Assembly: GCF_000024025.1 (NCBI RefSeq)
Contig: NC_013131.1
Span: 5,022,001-5,086,000, forward strand
Length of the DNA: 64,000 nt
DNA from: Catenulispora acidiphila DSM 44928
GTDB lineage: Bacteria; Actinomycetota; Actinomycetes; Streptomycetales; Catenulisporaceae
Direction of reading: 5' to 3'
The number at the start of each line of letters is the position of its first letter. The stretch's first letter is position 1. The translations under genes were made by a program, and so were the position numbers. The notes beneath the pieces were generated by a model that saw only the letters and a list, made by a program, of their open reading frames with translations, made no database searches and was not told where the DNA came from. Shown piece after piece: positions 36,449 to 45,147 of this stretch.

Positions 36449-39400
36449 CCGAGGCGTGCCTCGATGGAGGCGATGATCTTGGGGCGGAGGTCGGCGGCCT
36501 TGATGACTTCGTCGACGGAGCCTACTTGGACGGCTCGTTGGATGCTGTGGACGCGGTCGAATTCGGTGGCTACCTCGCCGAGTTTTTCGGCTCGGACGGA
36601 GGCTCGGAGTTCGTCGAGTTCGGCGGCCAGGGCGGCTCGGTCGGTGCCGGAGGCGGCGGTGACGCGGGATTCCAGGTCGCGGATGCGGGGGTCGTTGGCG
36701 GTGCGGGAGTTCACGTCGCCGGAGAAGACCACTGCTGCGGCTGGGGCGCCGCCGAGGACTGAGGCGTAGGAGCCTTCCAGGGCCAGGACCGTCATGTTCG
36801 GGTTCAGTGCCTTGGAGAAGACCACGAAGGCGCCGCCGTGGTAGCGGGAGATCACGCAGAAGACGATCGGGCCCTCGAAGTTGACGATGGCGCGTCCGAT
36901 CTCGGCGCCGTACTCCAGCTGGAGCTTGCGCATGGATTCCGGCGAGCCGTCGAAGCCGGAGAGGTTCGCCAGCACCACCAGCGGACGGTTCCCCGAAGCG
37001 GAGTTGATCGCGCGCGCGACCTTCTTAGACGACTGCGGGAACAGCGTGCCGGCGGTGTACGTGTCCGGACCGTCGGTGGGCGGGAACCCACGGCGCGGAA
37101 CGGCTCGCGACTCGATACCGACCAGGCAGACCGGCAGCCCGCCGAGATGCACGTCCTGCACCACCGACGTCTCGGCGCCCGCCATCCCGGCCCAGCGCTC
37201 CAGCACCGGGTGGTCCTGGTCCGACAGCGCCCGCATCACGGTCCTGATGTCGAACGCCTTCTTGCGGTCGGGGTTCGCGGCAGCGCTGAAGATCTCGCCG
37301 ACGGTCGTGAAGTCCGAACCGGCGAACGTGTGCGGGAAGCTCGACACATCGCGGTCGTACGGGTCGTCGGTACCAGCGCGCCGCGGCGAGGTCTCGCCCG
37401 GCGCGATGTAGGTGTGGTCGTAGTGAGACATGAGCACGTCGCGAGCGGCAGCCAGGCTAGGCGCCCAGTACTGGGCCTGCCCGTTCGGGCCCATGACCCG
37501 GTCGTAGCCGCCGATGCCGAAGTTGTCCTCGGCCGAGACACCGCCGGAGAAGTCCAGCGCCTGCTTACCGGTCAACACCATCGCAGAGTCCGGAGTCATG
37601 ACCAGAACACCACGCGTGTGCATCAGCATCGTGGCTTCGGCGTTCCAATAGGGCTGCGCACCAACGTTGATGCCGTTGACGACAACGTTGATCTCGCCGC
37701 CATCCTGCGTGAACTCCACAATCCGCTTCAGCGCAGCAGCCACCCAGTCCATGTTCTCCGTACCGGACTGCATCGAGATGCGAGCGCCGGAGGACAAGGC
37801 GTACCACTCGACAGGAACCTTCATCTGCTCAGCAAGGTCCAGCGCGGCGATCACCCGGCGGCACTCAGGCTCAGACAGCGCGCCCAGAGACTTCGTGGGG
37901 TCGCCCAACAGCAGCACCCGCGTCACCCCCTGACGGTGCCGCCGGGTCTTCGTGCTGATGACGCCGGCCACCATCGCCGCGCTGTTGCGCCCCTTGGGCC
38001 GGTCGACCGGGACCAGGGTGTGCGCCTCGTCGAGGTCGTGCTCGGTGAAGTCGCCGAGGGAGTCGACCAGCTCGTAGGGGTACACCGTCCCGCGGCTGGC
38101 GGCGCGCATGACCTTCAGCCGGTAGTCGTCCAGCGGCTCGATCGGGCTCAGGGTGGGTTCGCCGACGTTGAGCGAGGGGTTGCCCGCGGTGTCGAAGCGG
38201 ACCCGGACCGCGATCTTGATCAGCTCGCCGGTCTTCCACGAGCGCTGCCGCCCGATGAGCTCGATCTCCTCCAGCCCCGCGCCGACCGTGGAGGGCAGGA
38301 TGCGCTGGGCGATCAGATACAGCTCCGAGCGCTTGATGTCCGACACCGGCCACAGGTAGACCACGACCCGGTTGGTGCTGAACCGCTTGTTCGAGGGCTT
38401 GCGCAGCTGCGCGCGGCGGATGGAGTCCACGCACGCCGCGATCGCGTCCTCGGCGGTGGGCAGCGCGACCAGGCGGCCGTCGTGCTCGCGCAGCTCGGTC
38501 AGGTCGCGTACCTGGGTGAAGGCGACCAGCCGGTCGTCGGCCGGGTTCTCCCGCGCCACGCACTGATACAGGTACACGTCCTCGTCCGAGGACGGCAGGC
38601 GCGTCAGGTCGAACTTGTTCAGCCGCTCCAGCTGCATCCGCTCGGCGATGAACGGGTGCAGGCCGCGGATCAGCCGCTCCTCGGTCAACCCGGTGGTGGA
38701 ACGCCGGAAGGTGAAGTGGTGGTGCATCACCGAGTTGCGGCGCCCGGCGACCGTCGCGGTCACCCGGCGCACCTGCTGCGGCAGCGGATGCGCGCTGATC
38801 ACGCGCTGCAACGCGGTCGCCGCCTCGTCGGTGTCCGGCTGGTTCTCCCAGAGCAGGTAGATGTCGGCGTCCAGGGCGCCGGCGGAGGCGGCCAGCTCGG
38901 CCAGGCCGTCCAGGGCGTCCCCGAGCCGGTCGAACGGCACGGCCGCCGACGCCAGCTGCGAGCCGTCGTGCTCGGCGACGATGAACGGGTTGCCGCCGAC
39001 CTCGGTGGTCCGCACGCCGGTCAGACCCTTGTTGCCGTAGTAGCGCCGGGTCAGGACCTCCAGCATCGCCGAGTTGTCCAGCTCGGTGTGCACCAGGCGC
39101 TGGGCCAGCAGCCGGACCAGCGGCTCGGTGCTGCGGACCATCTCGGCGACGCGCTCGTCGCGGTCCTCGGCCCGCGGGTTCTCGTCCAGGTATCGCAGGT
39201 TCTTACGGATGGCGGCGTAGACGCGGGCCCGGTTGCGGCGCAGCAGCGGCTGGCCGAACCACGCGTAGACCACGCCGCGCGCCAGGTCCGCGACGTTCGG
39301 GAAGCGCACCTGCGTGGCCGCGATCAGCCGCTCCAGCGCCAGGCCGGTGGGCTCGCGCAGCAGCTCGTCCGGCGGCAGCTCGCGCAGCCAGGCCCGCATC

Positions 39401-41937
39401 AGCGCGGCGATCACGGTGGCGTCCGTCGCAGAACGCTGACGCGCCAGGAAGATGCGGAACACCGCCGCTTCCAGCTCCGGCGAACGGTCCAGCTCGGTGA
39501 CGCCGTAGTGCGCCAGCACCTTGCGCAGCGCGGCCTGGAAGGACTCCGGCAGCCCGGCGCGCTCCACGTCCAGGCTCTGCAGGTAGGTGTGGAAGTACTC
39601 GTGCGCGCTGTGCAGCTGGCTCTCGCCGTTGCTCTCCTCGGCGGCAGCCGCGGGACGGTTGCGGCCGAGGTCCGCGAGGTCGGCGAAGACCTCGATCAGG
39701 CTCAGCTCGCCGGACAGCGGACGCAAGCCCTGCTCGACGGCGGTGGTGCGGGCCTCGACGTAGCCGGCGAGGATGCGGTCCTCGTCGTGCGGGTCCACGT
39801 CGAAGCCGAGCAGCAGACTGCGAAGGTCCTCCTGGCCCTGCGCCACGCGGGCGCGGACGGGAACCTCGGCGGGAGCGGCGGGCAGGTCCAGCTCGGCGGC
39901 CTCGGTCGGCTGCGCGGAGGCGGAGGCGGCGGCTTCGTCGGCGTCCTCCTCGACGATCTGCTCCAGGCGGAGCAGAGGGGCGCCGGTTTCGACCTGGCTG
40001 CCGACGGTGACGGCGAGTTCTTTCAGGCGGGCTTTGAACGGTGCGCGCAGCACCGTTTCCATCTTCATGCTTTCCAGCACCACCACCGGCGCGCCGGCTT
40101 CGACTTCGGCGCCGACCTGCAACGGGGTGGCGATCACCAGCGCCGGGGCAGGAGAACGGATCACACCGCCCTCGTCAAGGGACACGCGGTGGGTGACGCC
40201 GTCCACCTCGACCTGGTGCACCGAGCCGTGGGTGGCGGTCAGGAGCCGGAAACGTGAGCCGTTGACCGCGATCTGACCGGTGTGCCGGTCGAAACGGTCC
40301 AGGACGACGTCGGCGGTCTGGGACTGCGCGCCGTGCCCGTCGCCTGCCTCTATCCCCACGCGGAACCGGTGCGCACCCACGCGCGCGACCCGGACTTTGT
40401 AGCTGACGCCGCGCAGTTTCAGGTCCAGCGGTCGGCCGGACTCGTGCTGGACTTGGGGGCGTCCGCCGGATGCGGTAGACAGCAGCCGGGCACGCTCGAC
40501 CCGTTCCTCGTCTTCGTAGGCGTCGATGGCGGCGGCGGCCAAGGCGACTGCGGCGTTGCGGTGGGAGACCAGGCGGCCTTCGGCGCGGACCCGGTCGATC
40601 CAGCCGGTGTCGGCACTCGCGTCGATCACCTCGGGCTGGTCCAGCAGGTCCAAAACGAAGCTCTTGTTGGTGGTTCCGCCTTCGATCACCACCGAGGTTT
40701 CCGCCATCGCGCGCCGCAACCGGCCCAGGGCCTCGTCGCGGTCACGGCCGTAGGCGATCACCTTGGCGATCATCGAGTCGAAGTCGGCGGGGATGGTGTC
40801 ACCCTCCGACACGCCAGTGTCGACGCGAATACCGGGACCGGCAGGCAAGTCGAGGCGTGCGATGCGCCCCGGCGAGGGCGCGAAGTCGCGGTCCGGGTCC
40901 TCAGCGTTGAGCCGAGCTTCGATCGCGTGCCCGCGCTCAGCCGGGGGACGACCCTCCAGCTTCCCGCCGCCCGCGACGTGCAGCTGCGCCTTGACCAGGT
41001 CGAACCCGGTCGTCAGCTCGGTGATCGGGTGCTCGACCTGAAGCCGGGTGTTGACCTCCAGGAACGCGAACTGCTTGTCACCAGGGTGGTAGAGGAATTC
41101 GACGGTCGCCGCGCCTCGGTAACCGACCCGCACCGCGAGACGCTCAGCCGATGACTTCAGCTCAGCAGCCTGCTCAGCGCTGAGCACCGGCGACGCCGAC
41201 TCCTCGATCACCTTCTGATTGCGGCGCTGAATCGAGCAGTCGCGGACGCCGAGCGCCCACGCCGTGCCCTGACCGTCGGCGATGACCTGCACCTCGACGT
41301 GCCGAGCGCCGGTGACCAGACGCTCCAGGAACACGATGCCGGAGCCGAAGGCGCGCGCCGCTTCCTGGCTGGTGCGCTCGTAGGCGTCGACGAGTTCGGA
41401 TTCGTTCGTGATCACGCGGATGCCGCGTCCGCCGCCGCCGGCGGTCGCCTTGAGCATCAGCGGATAGCCGATCTGCCCGGCCGCCTCGATCGCCGTCTCC
41501 AGCGTCTCCACGGCGCCGCGGCTCCACGGAGCCACCGGGACGCCGACCTCCTCGGCGATCAGCTTCGCGCCGATCTTGTCGCCGAGCTGGCGCATCGCCT
41601 CGGCATCGGGACCGATGAACGTCACGCCGATCCGGTCGCAAAGCTCTGCGAACGCCGGATCCTCGGCCACGAAACCCCAGCCGACCCACGCCGCGTCCGC
41701 GCCGGACTCCAGCAGGGCGTGCTCCAGCACCTTCAGATCCAGGTACGGACGCGCGGCGGCCGGGCCGAGATCGAAGGCGATGTCGGCCTCGCGGACGAAG
41801 GTGGCATCGCGGTCCACGTCGGTGTGCAAGGCGACGGTCTCGATCGGCGTCGCGCTTTGCGCGCTCAGCTCCCGGACCGCGTGGATGAGCCGCATCGCGG
41901 CCTCACCACGGTTGACGATGGCGACACGACTGAACAC
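36445..41937 (-). CDS. single-chain biotin carboxylase-BCCP-carboxyltransferase (eukaryote-like acetyl-CoA carboxylase layout)
   Basis: An 1,830-residue fusion. Biotin carboxylase occupies about 1-450 (RVAIVNRGEAAMRLIHAVREL, KATAGGGGRGIRVI, ERLVTGARHVEVQVIADG, EVNTRLQVEHPITELTTGFDLV). The biotinyl domain has VVVLESMKMETV with biotin-Lys 625. A long central region of about 550 residues resembles the ACC central domain (RRYYGNKGLTGVRT, FTFRRSTTGLTEERLIRGLHPFIAERM). The C-terminal carboxyltransferase spans about 1290-1790 (SAAMVAGVISTKT, EWYALSSGARISM, NVVVNGINVGAQPYW, LTGKQALDFSGGVSAEDNFGIGG, ANLSGFDGS). GTG at 41937 is chosen for AGGAAGG about 10 nt upstream and because it begins VFSRVAIVNRGE; the frame stays open 42 codons further. 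The TAG stop lies in the IS481 target duplication. It most likely makes malonyl-CoA or a related product. Confidence 0.9.
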   Translation of the reverse strand: MFSRVAIVNRGEAAMRLIHAVRELSAQSATPIETVALHTDVDRDATFVREADIAFDLGPAAARPYLDLKVLEHALLESGADAAWVGWGFVAEDPAFAELCDRIGVTFIGPDAEAMRQLGDKIGAKLIAEEVGVPVAPWSRGAVETLETAIEAAGQIGYPLMLKATAGGGGRGIRVITNESELVDAYERTSQEAARAFGSGIVFLERLVTGARHVEVQVIADGQGTAWALGVRDCSIQRRNQKVIEESASPVLSAEQAAELKSSAERLAVRVGYRGAATVEFLYHPGDKQFAFLEVNTRLQVEHPITELTTGFDLVKAQLHVAGGGKLEGRPPAERGHAIEARLNAEDPDRDFAPSPGRIARLDLPAGPGIRVDTGVSEGDTIPADFDSMIAKVIAYGRDRDEALGRLRRAMAETSVVIEGGTTNKSFVLDLLDQPEVIDASADTGWIDRVRAEGRLVSHRNAAVALAAAAIDAYEDEERVERARLLSTASGGRPQVQHESGRPLDLKLRGVSYKVRVARVGAHRFRVGIEAGDGHGAQSQTADVVLDRFDRHTGQIAVNGSRFRLLTATHGSVHQVEVDGVTHRVSLDEGGVIRSPAPALVIATPLQVGAEVEAGAPVVVLESMKMETVLRAPFKARLKELAVTVGSQVETGAPLLRLEQIVEEDADEAAASASAQPTEAAELDLPAAPAEVPVRARVAQGQEDLRSLLLGFDVDPHDEDRILAGYVEARTTAVEQGLRPLSGELSLIEVFADLADLGRNRPAAAAEESNGESQLHSAHEYFHTYLQSLDVERAGLPESFQAALRKVLAHYGVTELDRSPELEAAVFRIFLARQRSATDATVIAALMRAWLRELPPDELLREPTGLALERLIAATQVRFPNVADLARGVVYAWFGQPLLRRNRARVYAAIRKNLRYLDENPRAEDRDERVAEMVRSTEPLVRLLAQRLVHTELDNSAMLEVLTRRYYGNKGLTGVRTTEVGGNPFIVAEHDGSQLASAAVPFDRLGDALDGLAELAASAGALDADIYLLWENQPDTDEAATALQRVISAHPLPQQVRRVTATVAGRRNSVMHHHFTFRRSTTGLTEERLIRGLHPFIAERMQLERLNKFDLTRLPSSDEDVYLYQCVARENPADDRLVAFTQVRDLTELREHDGRLVALPTAEDAIAACVDSIRRAQLRKPSNKRFSTNRVVVYLWPVSDIKRSELYLIAQRILPSTVGAGLEEIELIGRQRSWKTGELIKIAVRVRFDTAGNPSLNVGEPTLSPIEPLDDYRLKVMRAASRGTVYPYELVDSLGDFTEHDLDEAHTLVPVDRPKGRNSAAMVAGVISTKTRRHRQGVTRVLLLGDPTKSLGALSEPECRRVIAALDLAEQMKVPVEWYALSSGARISMQSGTENMDWVAAALKRIVEFTQDGGEINVVVNGINVGAQPYWNAEATMLMHTRGVLVMTPDSAMVLTGKQALDFSGGVSAEDNFGIGGYDRVMGPNGQAQYWAPSLAAARDVLMSHYDHTYIAPGETSPRRAGTDDPYDRDVSSFPHTFAGSDFTTVGEIFSAAANPDRKKAFDIRTVMRALSDQDHPVLERWAGMAGAETSVVQDVHLGGLPVCLVGIESRAVPRRGFPPTDGPDTYTAGTLFPQSSKKVARAINSASGNRPLVVLANLSGFDGSPESMRKLQLEYGAEIGRAIVNFEGPIVFCVISRYHGGAFVVFSKALNPNMTVLALEGSYASVLGGAPAAAVVFSGDVNSRTANDPRIRDLESRVTAASGTDRAALAAELDELRASVRAEKLGEVATEFDRVHSIQRAVQVGSVDEVIKAADLRPKIIASIEARLG

Positions 41938-42270
41938 CGGCCGGAGCCCTTCCTCTATTCCAAGGCACCAGTCGTGCGACCGGATGTGGGCTGGCCGGTT
42001 TCCCCGCGCAGTCGTTGGTGTCGGCCGGACGAGCTGGTTGTGACTGGTCGGAGTGTAGTGCAACGGGGGTGGGGGTCCGTGGAGCGTGAGGTGGAGGGCT
42101 GGCTACCGGTCAGTAGGGTGCCGGTCGTCCGGCGTGGCCATGGCGGTGCTGCGGGACTGGCAGGCGAGCCCGGGCTGCTGCGGATGACGATCGTCGCGGA
42201 TGTCGCCGACCCTGAACGCGATGTGCTGACGCCGAGGGAAGCCTTCATCGAGGGATATGCGGCGGGACGC
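41938..42270. other. 333-bp intergenic region upstream of the fused carboxylase
   Basis: It separates the alkylation-repair operon end from the carboxylase start, both leftward, and should hold the carboxylase promoter, but I find no convincing -35/-10 pair. On the plus strand an open frame from ATG 42184 (MTIVADVADPERDVL...) runs into the Ada-domain gene and has mildly coding-like composition; no homology or ribosome binding site supports it. Confidence 0.35.
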
Positions 42271-42540
42271 TTAGCGCGGCTCTCGGTCCCGCACCCAAGC
42301 GCGATACCGCTCCGGCAAGCACCGCGCGCACGGCCGGTAGCCGGCGGCGAGCGCGGTGGGCTCGTCGGCGAAGAAGACCCGGTGCGGTGTGTAGTTCCCG
42401 GCGGCGATGTGGCGCAGCGCTGAGGGGCAGTCGAGGCGGCCGTAGATGCGCAGCCGCCGGTGGCCGCCGAGCGTGCCGGGCGTCGGGCTTTCGTAGGGGA
42501 GTGCGTCAGAGCCCAGCAGCGTCCACGTCCGAGCGCTCAT
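42271..42540 (-). CDS. stand-alone Ada-type zinc-binding domain protein
   Basis: An 89-residue protein that corresponds to the N-terminal metal domain of Ada, the part that accepts methyl groups from DNA phosphotriesters. Motifs: GGHRRLRIYGRLDCPSAL (Cys38 aligns with the methyl-accepting Cys38 of E. coli Ada), HRVFFADEPTALAAGYRPCARCLPERY (Cys71, Cys74). The fourth zinc cysteine of Ada (Cys42, in CRPSC) is replaced by Leu; nearby His44 or His53 could serve instead. Its ATG overlaps the stop of the 2OG oxygenase gene (ATGA). It forms the third gene of an operon with ogt. No AraC-type DNA-binding domain is attached. Confidence 0.85.
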   Translation of the reverse strand: MSARTWTLLGSDALPYESPTPGTLGGHRRLRIYGRLDCPSALRHIAAGNYTPHRVFFADEPTALAAGYRPCARCLPERYRAWVRDREPR

Positions 42541-43235
42541 GCCGCGTCGTGGAACACCAAGCCGAGCGCGCGGCGCTGTCCGGAGCGCACGGTGCTGACA
42601 CCGTGCCGCACCGGTCCGATGGACCAGCCGCGCGAGGAGCGGACCGGGCGGTCGCGCGTGGTGAAGATCAGCGCGTGGCCTTGGGGGAGCGGCGTGGCGG
42701 TGCCGCGGGATTGGGCGCGCGGGCGCTGCTCGACGAGGAGGAACTCCCCGCCGGTGTAGTCCGTGCCGTAGGCGTCGAGCCCGATGACCGCCTGGAGCGG
42801 GAAGAGCATGTCGCCGAACACGTCGCGGTGCAGTGCGTTCCAGTCGCCGGGACCGTAGCGCAGCAGGATCTGTGCCGAGCGTGCCTGGCCGGCGGCGTGG
42901 CACCGCTCCAGCCATTCGTCCAGGTCGTCCGGCCAGGGCGCCGGGCGTCCCAGGCGCTCGGCCCAGTCGCGGGCGATCGGTAGCAGGTGCGGCCACAGTG
43001 CGCGGCGCAGCGCGGCGATCGGGGCGGGCAGGTCGTGGGTGAAGTAGCGGTACTGGCCGGAGCCGAAGCGGTGGCGTGCCATGTCCACGGTGGTGCGGAA
43101 CAGCTCGGGGCGGTCGTAGAGGGCTGCGATGCCGCCGCACTGCTCGGGGGTGAGCAGCCGCGGCGTCGGGGCGCAGCCGGAGGAGTCGAGCTCGGCGGCG
43201 ATCGTGGGCCAGTCGGCGTCGGTCAGGGCAGGCAT
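42537..43235 (-). CDS. 2-oxoglutarate/Fe(II)-dependent oxygenase in an alkylation-repair operon
   Basis: A 232-residue cupin-fold dioxygenase. The iron triad is visible as His and Asp in NALHRDVFGD and the distal His in GPVRHGVSTVRSGQRRALGLVFHDA, where the Arg binds 2-oxoglutarate. Conserved flanking blocks are LLTPEQCGGIAALYDRPELFR, HRFGSGQYRYFTHDLP and GTDYTGGEFLLVEQRPRAQSRG. It sits between ogt (12-bp gap, GAGAGGAAT ribosome binding site) and the Ada-type zinc domain (4-bp overlap), so a role in repair of alkylated DNA or RNA, analogous to AlkB, is inferred. The sequence resembles prolyl-hydroxylase-like rather than classical AlkB proteins. Confidence 0.88.
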   Translation of the reverse strand: MPALTDADWPTIAAELDSSGCAPTPRLLTPEQCGGIAALYDRPELFRTTVDMARHRFGSGQYRYFTHDLPAPIAALRRALWPHLLPIARDWAERLGRPAPWPDDLDEWLERCHAAGQARSAQILLRYGPGDWNALHRDVFGDMLFPLQAVIGLDAYGTDYTGGEFLLVEQRPRAQSRGTATPLPQGHALIFTTRDRPVRSSRGWSIGPVRHGVSTVRSGQRRALGLVFHDAA

Positions 43236-43247
43236 GGGGGATTCCTC

Positions 43248-43754
43248 TCAGACCAGCAGCGGGGCGATCGCGCCCTCGGACGCCAGCAGCCACTGCTTGC
43301 GCTCGACGCCGCCGGCGTAGCCGCGCATCGATCCGTCGGCGCCGACGACGCGGTGGCACGGTCGCACGATCAGCAGCGGGTTCGCTCCGATCGCCGCGCC
43401 GAGCGCCTGGACCCGGTCGCGCGGGAGGCCGAGCTGGGCGGCGAGTGCGCCGTAGGTGGTGGTCGTGCCGTGCGGGATCGTGTCGAGGGCGTCCCAGACG
43501 CGGCGCTGGAAGTCGGTGCCGGTGATCGTGGCGGCGAGGTCGAATTCGATCCGGGTTCCGGCGAAGTACTCCTGGAGCTGCCGGGTGACCTCGGCGAACG
43601 CTTCGGCGTCGGCGACCCAGCCGTCGCCGATCTTCGGCGCGGAGCGCTGGCCGTCCATCGAGACGGACGCCAGGCGGACGCTGCCGTCCGGGGTCCGCTC
43701 GCCGACGAGCAGCAGCGTGCCGATGGGGCTTTCGATGTCGGTGTAAACGTTCAT
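43248..43754 (-). CDS. ogt: methylated-DNA-protein cysteine methyltransferase
   Basis: A 168-residue suicide repair protein that moves alkyl groups from O6-guanine or O4-thymine to its own cysteine. The active-site block is IVRPCHRVVGADGSMRGYAGGVERKQWLL with the acceptor Cys133. DFQRRVWDALDTIPHGTTTTYGALA is the helix-turn-helix that flips the base. The N-terminal half (ESPIGTLLLVGE, LQEYFAGTRIEFDL) is the usual Ogt ribonuclease-like domain. First gene of the ogt-2OG oxygenase-Ada zinc domain operon. Full length for Ogt, lacking the Ada N-terminal module, which is encoded separately two genes downstream. Confidence 0.95.
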   Translation of the reverse strand: MNVYTDIESPIGTLLLVGERTPDGSVRLASVSMDGQRSAPKIGDGWVADAEAFAEVTRQLQEYFAGTRIEFDLAATITGTDFQRRVWDALDTIPHGTTTTYGALAAQLGLPRDRVQALGAAIGANPLLIVRPCHRVVGADGSMRGYAGGVERKQWLLASEGAIAPLLV

Positions 43755-43780
43755 GCGTCCAGTCTGAGCCGGACCGGCGC

Positions 43781-44341
43781 TCAGAACTGGCGGGATTCGG
43801 ACACGGCGCCGAGGAGCTGGTCGACGGCTTTGGCGGAGATCTCGACCGGGTCGTCGTGGGTGTCCAGGCGCAGGTCGGGCGTTGTCGGAGCCTCGTAGGG
43901 GTCGTCGACGCCGGTGAGGCCGACGAACTCGCCGCCAGCGTGGCGCTGGTACAGGCCTTTCGCGTCGCGGCGTGCGCAGACGTCCAGTGGCGTCGCGACG
44001 TAGACCTCTAGGTAGGCGATGCCCGAAGCCGCATGGAGATCGCGGACTTTCGCGCGGGCGGCGGCGTACGGCGCTATAACCGCGACCAGCACGATCGCGC
44101 CGTCGCGCGCCAGCGATGCGGCGAGCGCGCCGATCCGGCGCACGTTCTCGTCGCGGTCGGCGCGGCTGAAGCCGAGACCTGCCGATACGGTGCGGCGCAG
44201 GTCGTCGCCGTCCAGGATCTCGGCGCGTTGTCCGCGCTCGCGCAGGCGTGTGGCGACGGCAGCGGCGATGGTGGTCTTGCCCGAGCTGGGGAGCCCGGTC
44301 AGCCACACTGTCGCGCCGCGCGGGGTGTCGTCGCTGATCAC
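43781..44341 (-). CDS. cysC: adenylyl-sulfate kinase
   Basis: The 186-residue enzyme phosphorylates APS to PAPS in sulfate activation. The P-loop is GLPSSGKTT (Lys22). DGDDLRRTVSAGLGFSRADRDENVRRIGALA is the hallmark APS-binding segment, and YLEVYVATPLDVCARRDAKGLYQRHAGGEFVGLTGVDDPYEAP completes the family signature. Stand-alone, without sulfate adenylyltransferase genes beside it, which may mean use in sulfation rather than assimilation (inference). It is divergent from the epimerase-like gene, whose start is 33 bp away, and precedes the ogt operon on the same strand by 26 bp. Confidence 0.94.
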   Translation of the reverse strand: MISDDTPRGATVWLTGLPSSGKTTIAAAVATRLRERGQRAEILDGDDLRRTVSAGLGFSRADRDENVRRIGALAASLARDGAIVLVAVIAPYAAARAKVRDLHAASGIAYLEVYVATPLDVCARRDAKGLYQRHAGGEFVGLTGVDDPYEAPTTPDLRLDTHDDPVEISAKAVDQLLGAVSESRQF

Positions 44342-44373
44342 CGGGGGAGTCTATGCCTGCTACCGTACGGCGA

Positions 44374-45129
44374 ATGCGCATCCTGATAATCGGAGGCTCG
44401 GGCTACGTCGGCACATTGATGCTTCCCGGGCTGGCCACGGAGCATGAGATCCGTGTTCTGGACCTGGTTCCGCCGCAGGGGGATCACGAGCATGTCGCTG
44501 GCAGCGCGACGGATCCGGCGGCGCTGGCGGCCGCGCTGGAGGGCATGGACGCGGTCGTGCACGGCGCGATGGGGCGGCGCTCCGAGAGCCACTGGCCGCA
44601 CCCGGATGTCGCGAGCGCCTTCGAGGTGAACGTCGCCTCGGTGTACGCGACGCTGGAGGCGGCGCACGCTGCGGGCGTGAGGCGTGCGGTGCTGATCGGG
44701 AGCCTGTCGGTGTTCGACGAGGGGCAGCTGATCGAGCGTCAGGTCGATGAGGAGACGGCGCCGGACGCCGCGGACGTCTACGGCGTGACGAAGCGGCTGG
44801 CCGAGCAGGTGGGGCGGATCGCCGCCGAGGCGCACGGGATGACGGTCACCGTGCTGCGGCTGGCTTTCCCGACGCCGGACGATGTCTGGCCGCGCTGGGC
44901 GCTGCCGGTCGTCGACGAGCCGATCGAGATTCGGCGTGCCGATGGAAGCTTGGTTCCGGCGCTGGCTGGTTCGGACTTGTCGGCTGCGGTGTCCGCGGCT
45001 TTGAGCCGCGATGACGGCGGTTACGACGTGTTCCACATCGTCGGCGCGGACGACTCGGGGCGCGGTTGGAGCACGGCGAAGGCGCGCGACGCGCTGGGGT
45101 GGGTCGCGCGGCGGCGGTATCAGGGGTAG
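44374..45129 (+). CDS. NAD(P)-dependent epimerase/dehydratase family protein
   Basis: A 251-residue extended-SDR protein. The N-terminal Rossmann motif is MRILIIGGSGYVGTLMLPGL, followed by an acidic residue ending strand 2 (VLDLVPP). GSLSVFDEG and DVYGVTKRLAEQVGRI supply the Ser and YxxxK catalytic pattern. The end (FHIVGADDSGRGWSTAKARDALGWVARRRYQG) is the substrate-binding half seen in small NAD-dependent epimerases. The start at 44374 puts the Rossmann fold at residue 1; an ATG at 44353 has GGGGGAG upstream but only 3 nt away. Substrate not predictable. Confidence 0.88.
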   Translation: MRILIIGGSGYVGTLMLPGLATEHEIRVLDLVPPQGDHEHVAGSATDPAALAAALEGMDAVVHGAMGRRSESHWPHPDVASAFEVNVASVYATLEAAHAAGVRRAVLIGSLSVFDEGQLIERQVDEETAPDAADVYGVTKRLAEQVGRIAAEAHGMTVTVLRLAFPTPDDVWPRWALPVVDEPIEIRRADGSLVPALAGSDLSAAVSAALSRDDGGYDVFHIVGADDSGRGWSTAKARDALGWVARRRYQG

Positions 45130-45147
45130 CAGAGGGCTGCTTTGCGG

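Noticed and set aside
36838-40257. Very long open frame on the plus strand opposite the fused carboxylase
   Set aside because: The minus-strand carboxylase has complete domain motifs here. The antisense frame is a by-product of high GC codon usage and has an Arg/Gly/His-rich sequence with no homology.
42184-42423. Plus-strand ORF starting MTIVADVADPERDVL
   Set aside because: No ribosome binding site or homology, and it overlaps the well-supported Ada zinc-domain gene on the other strand.
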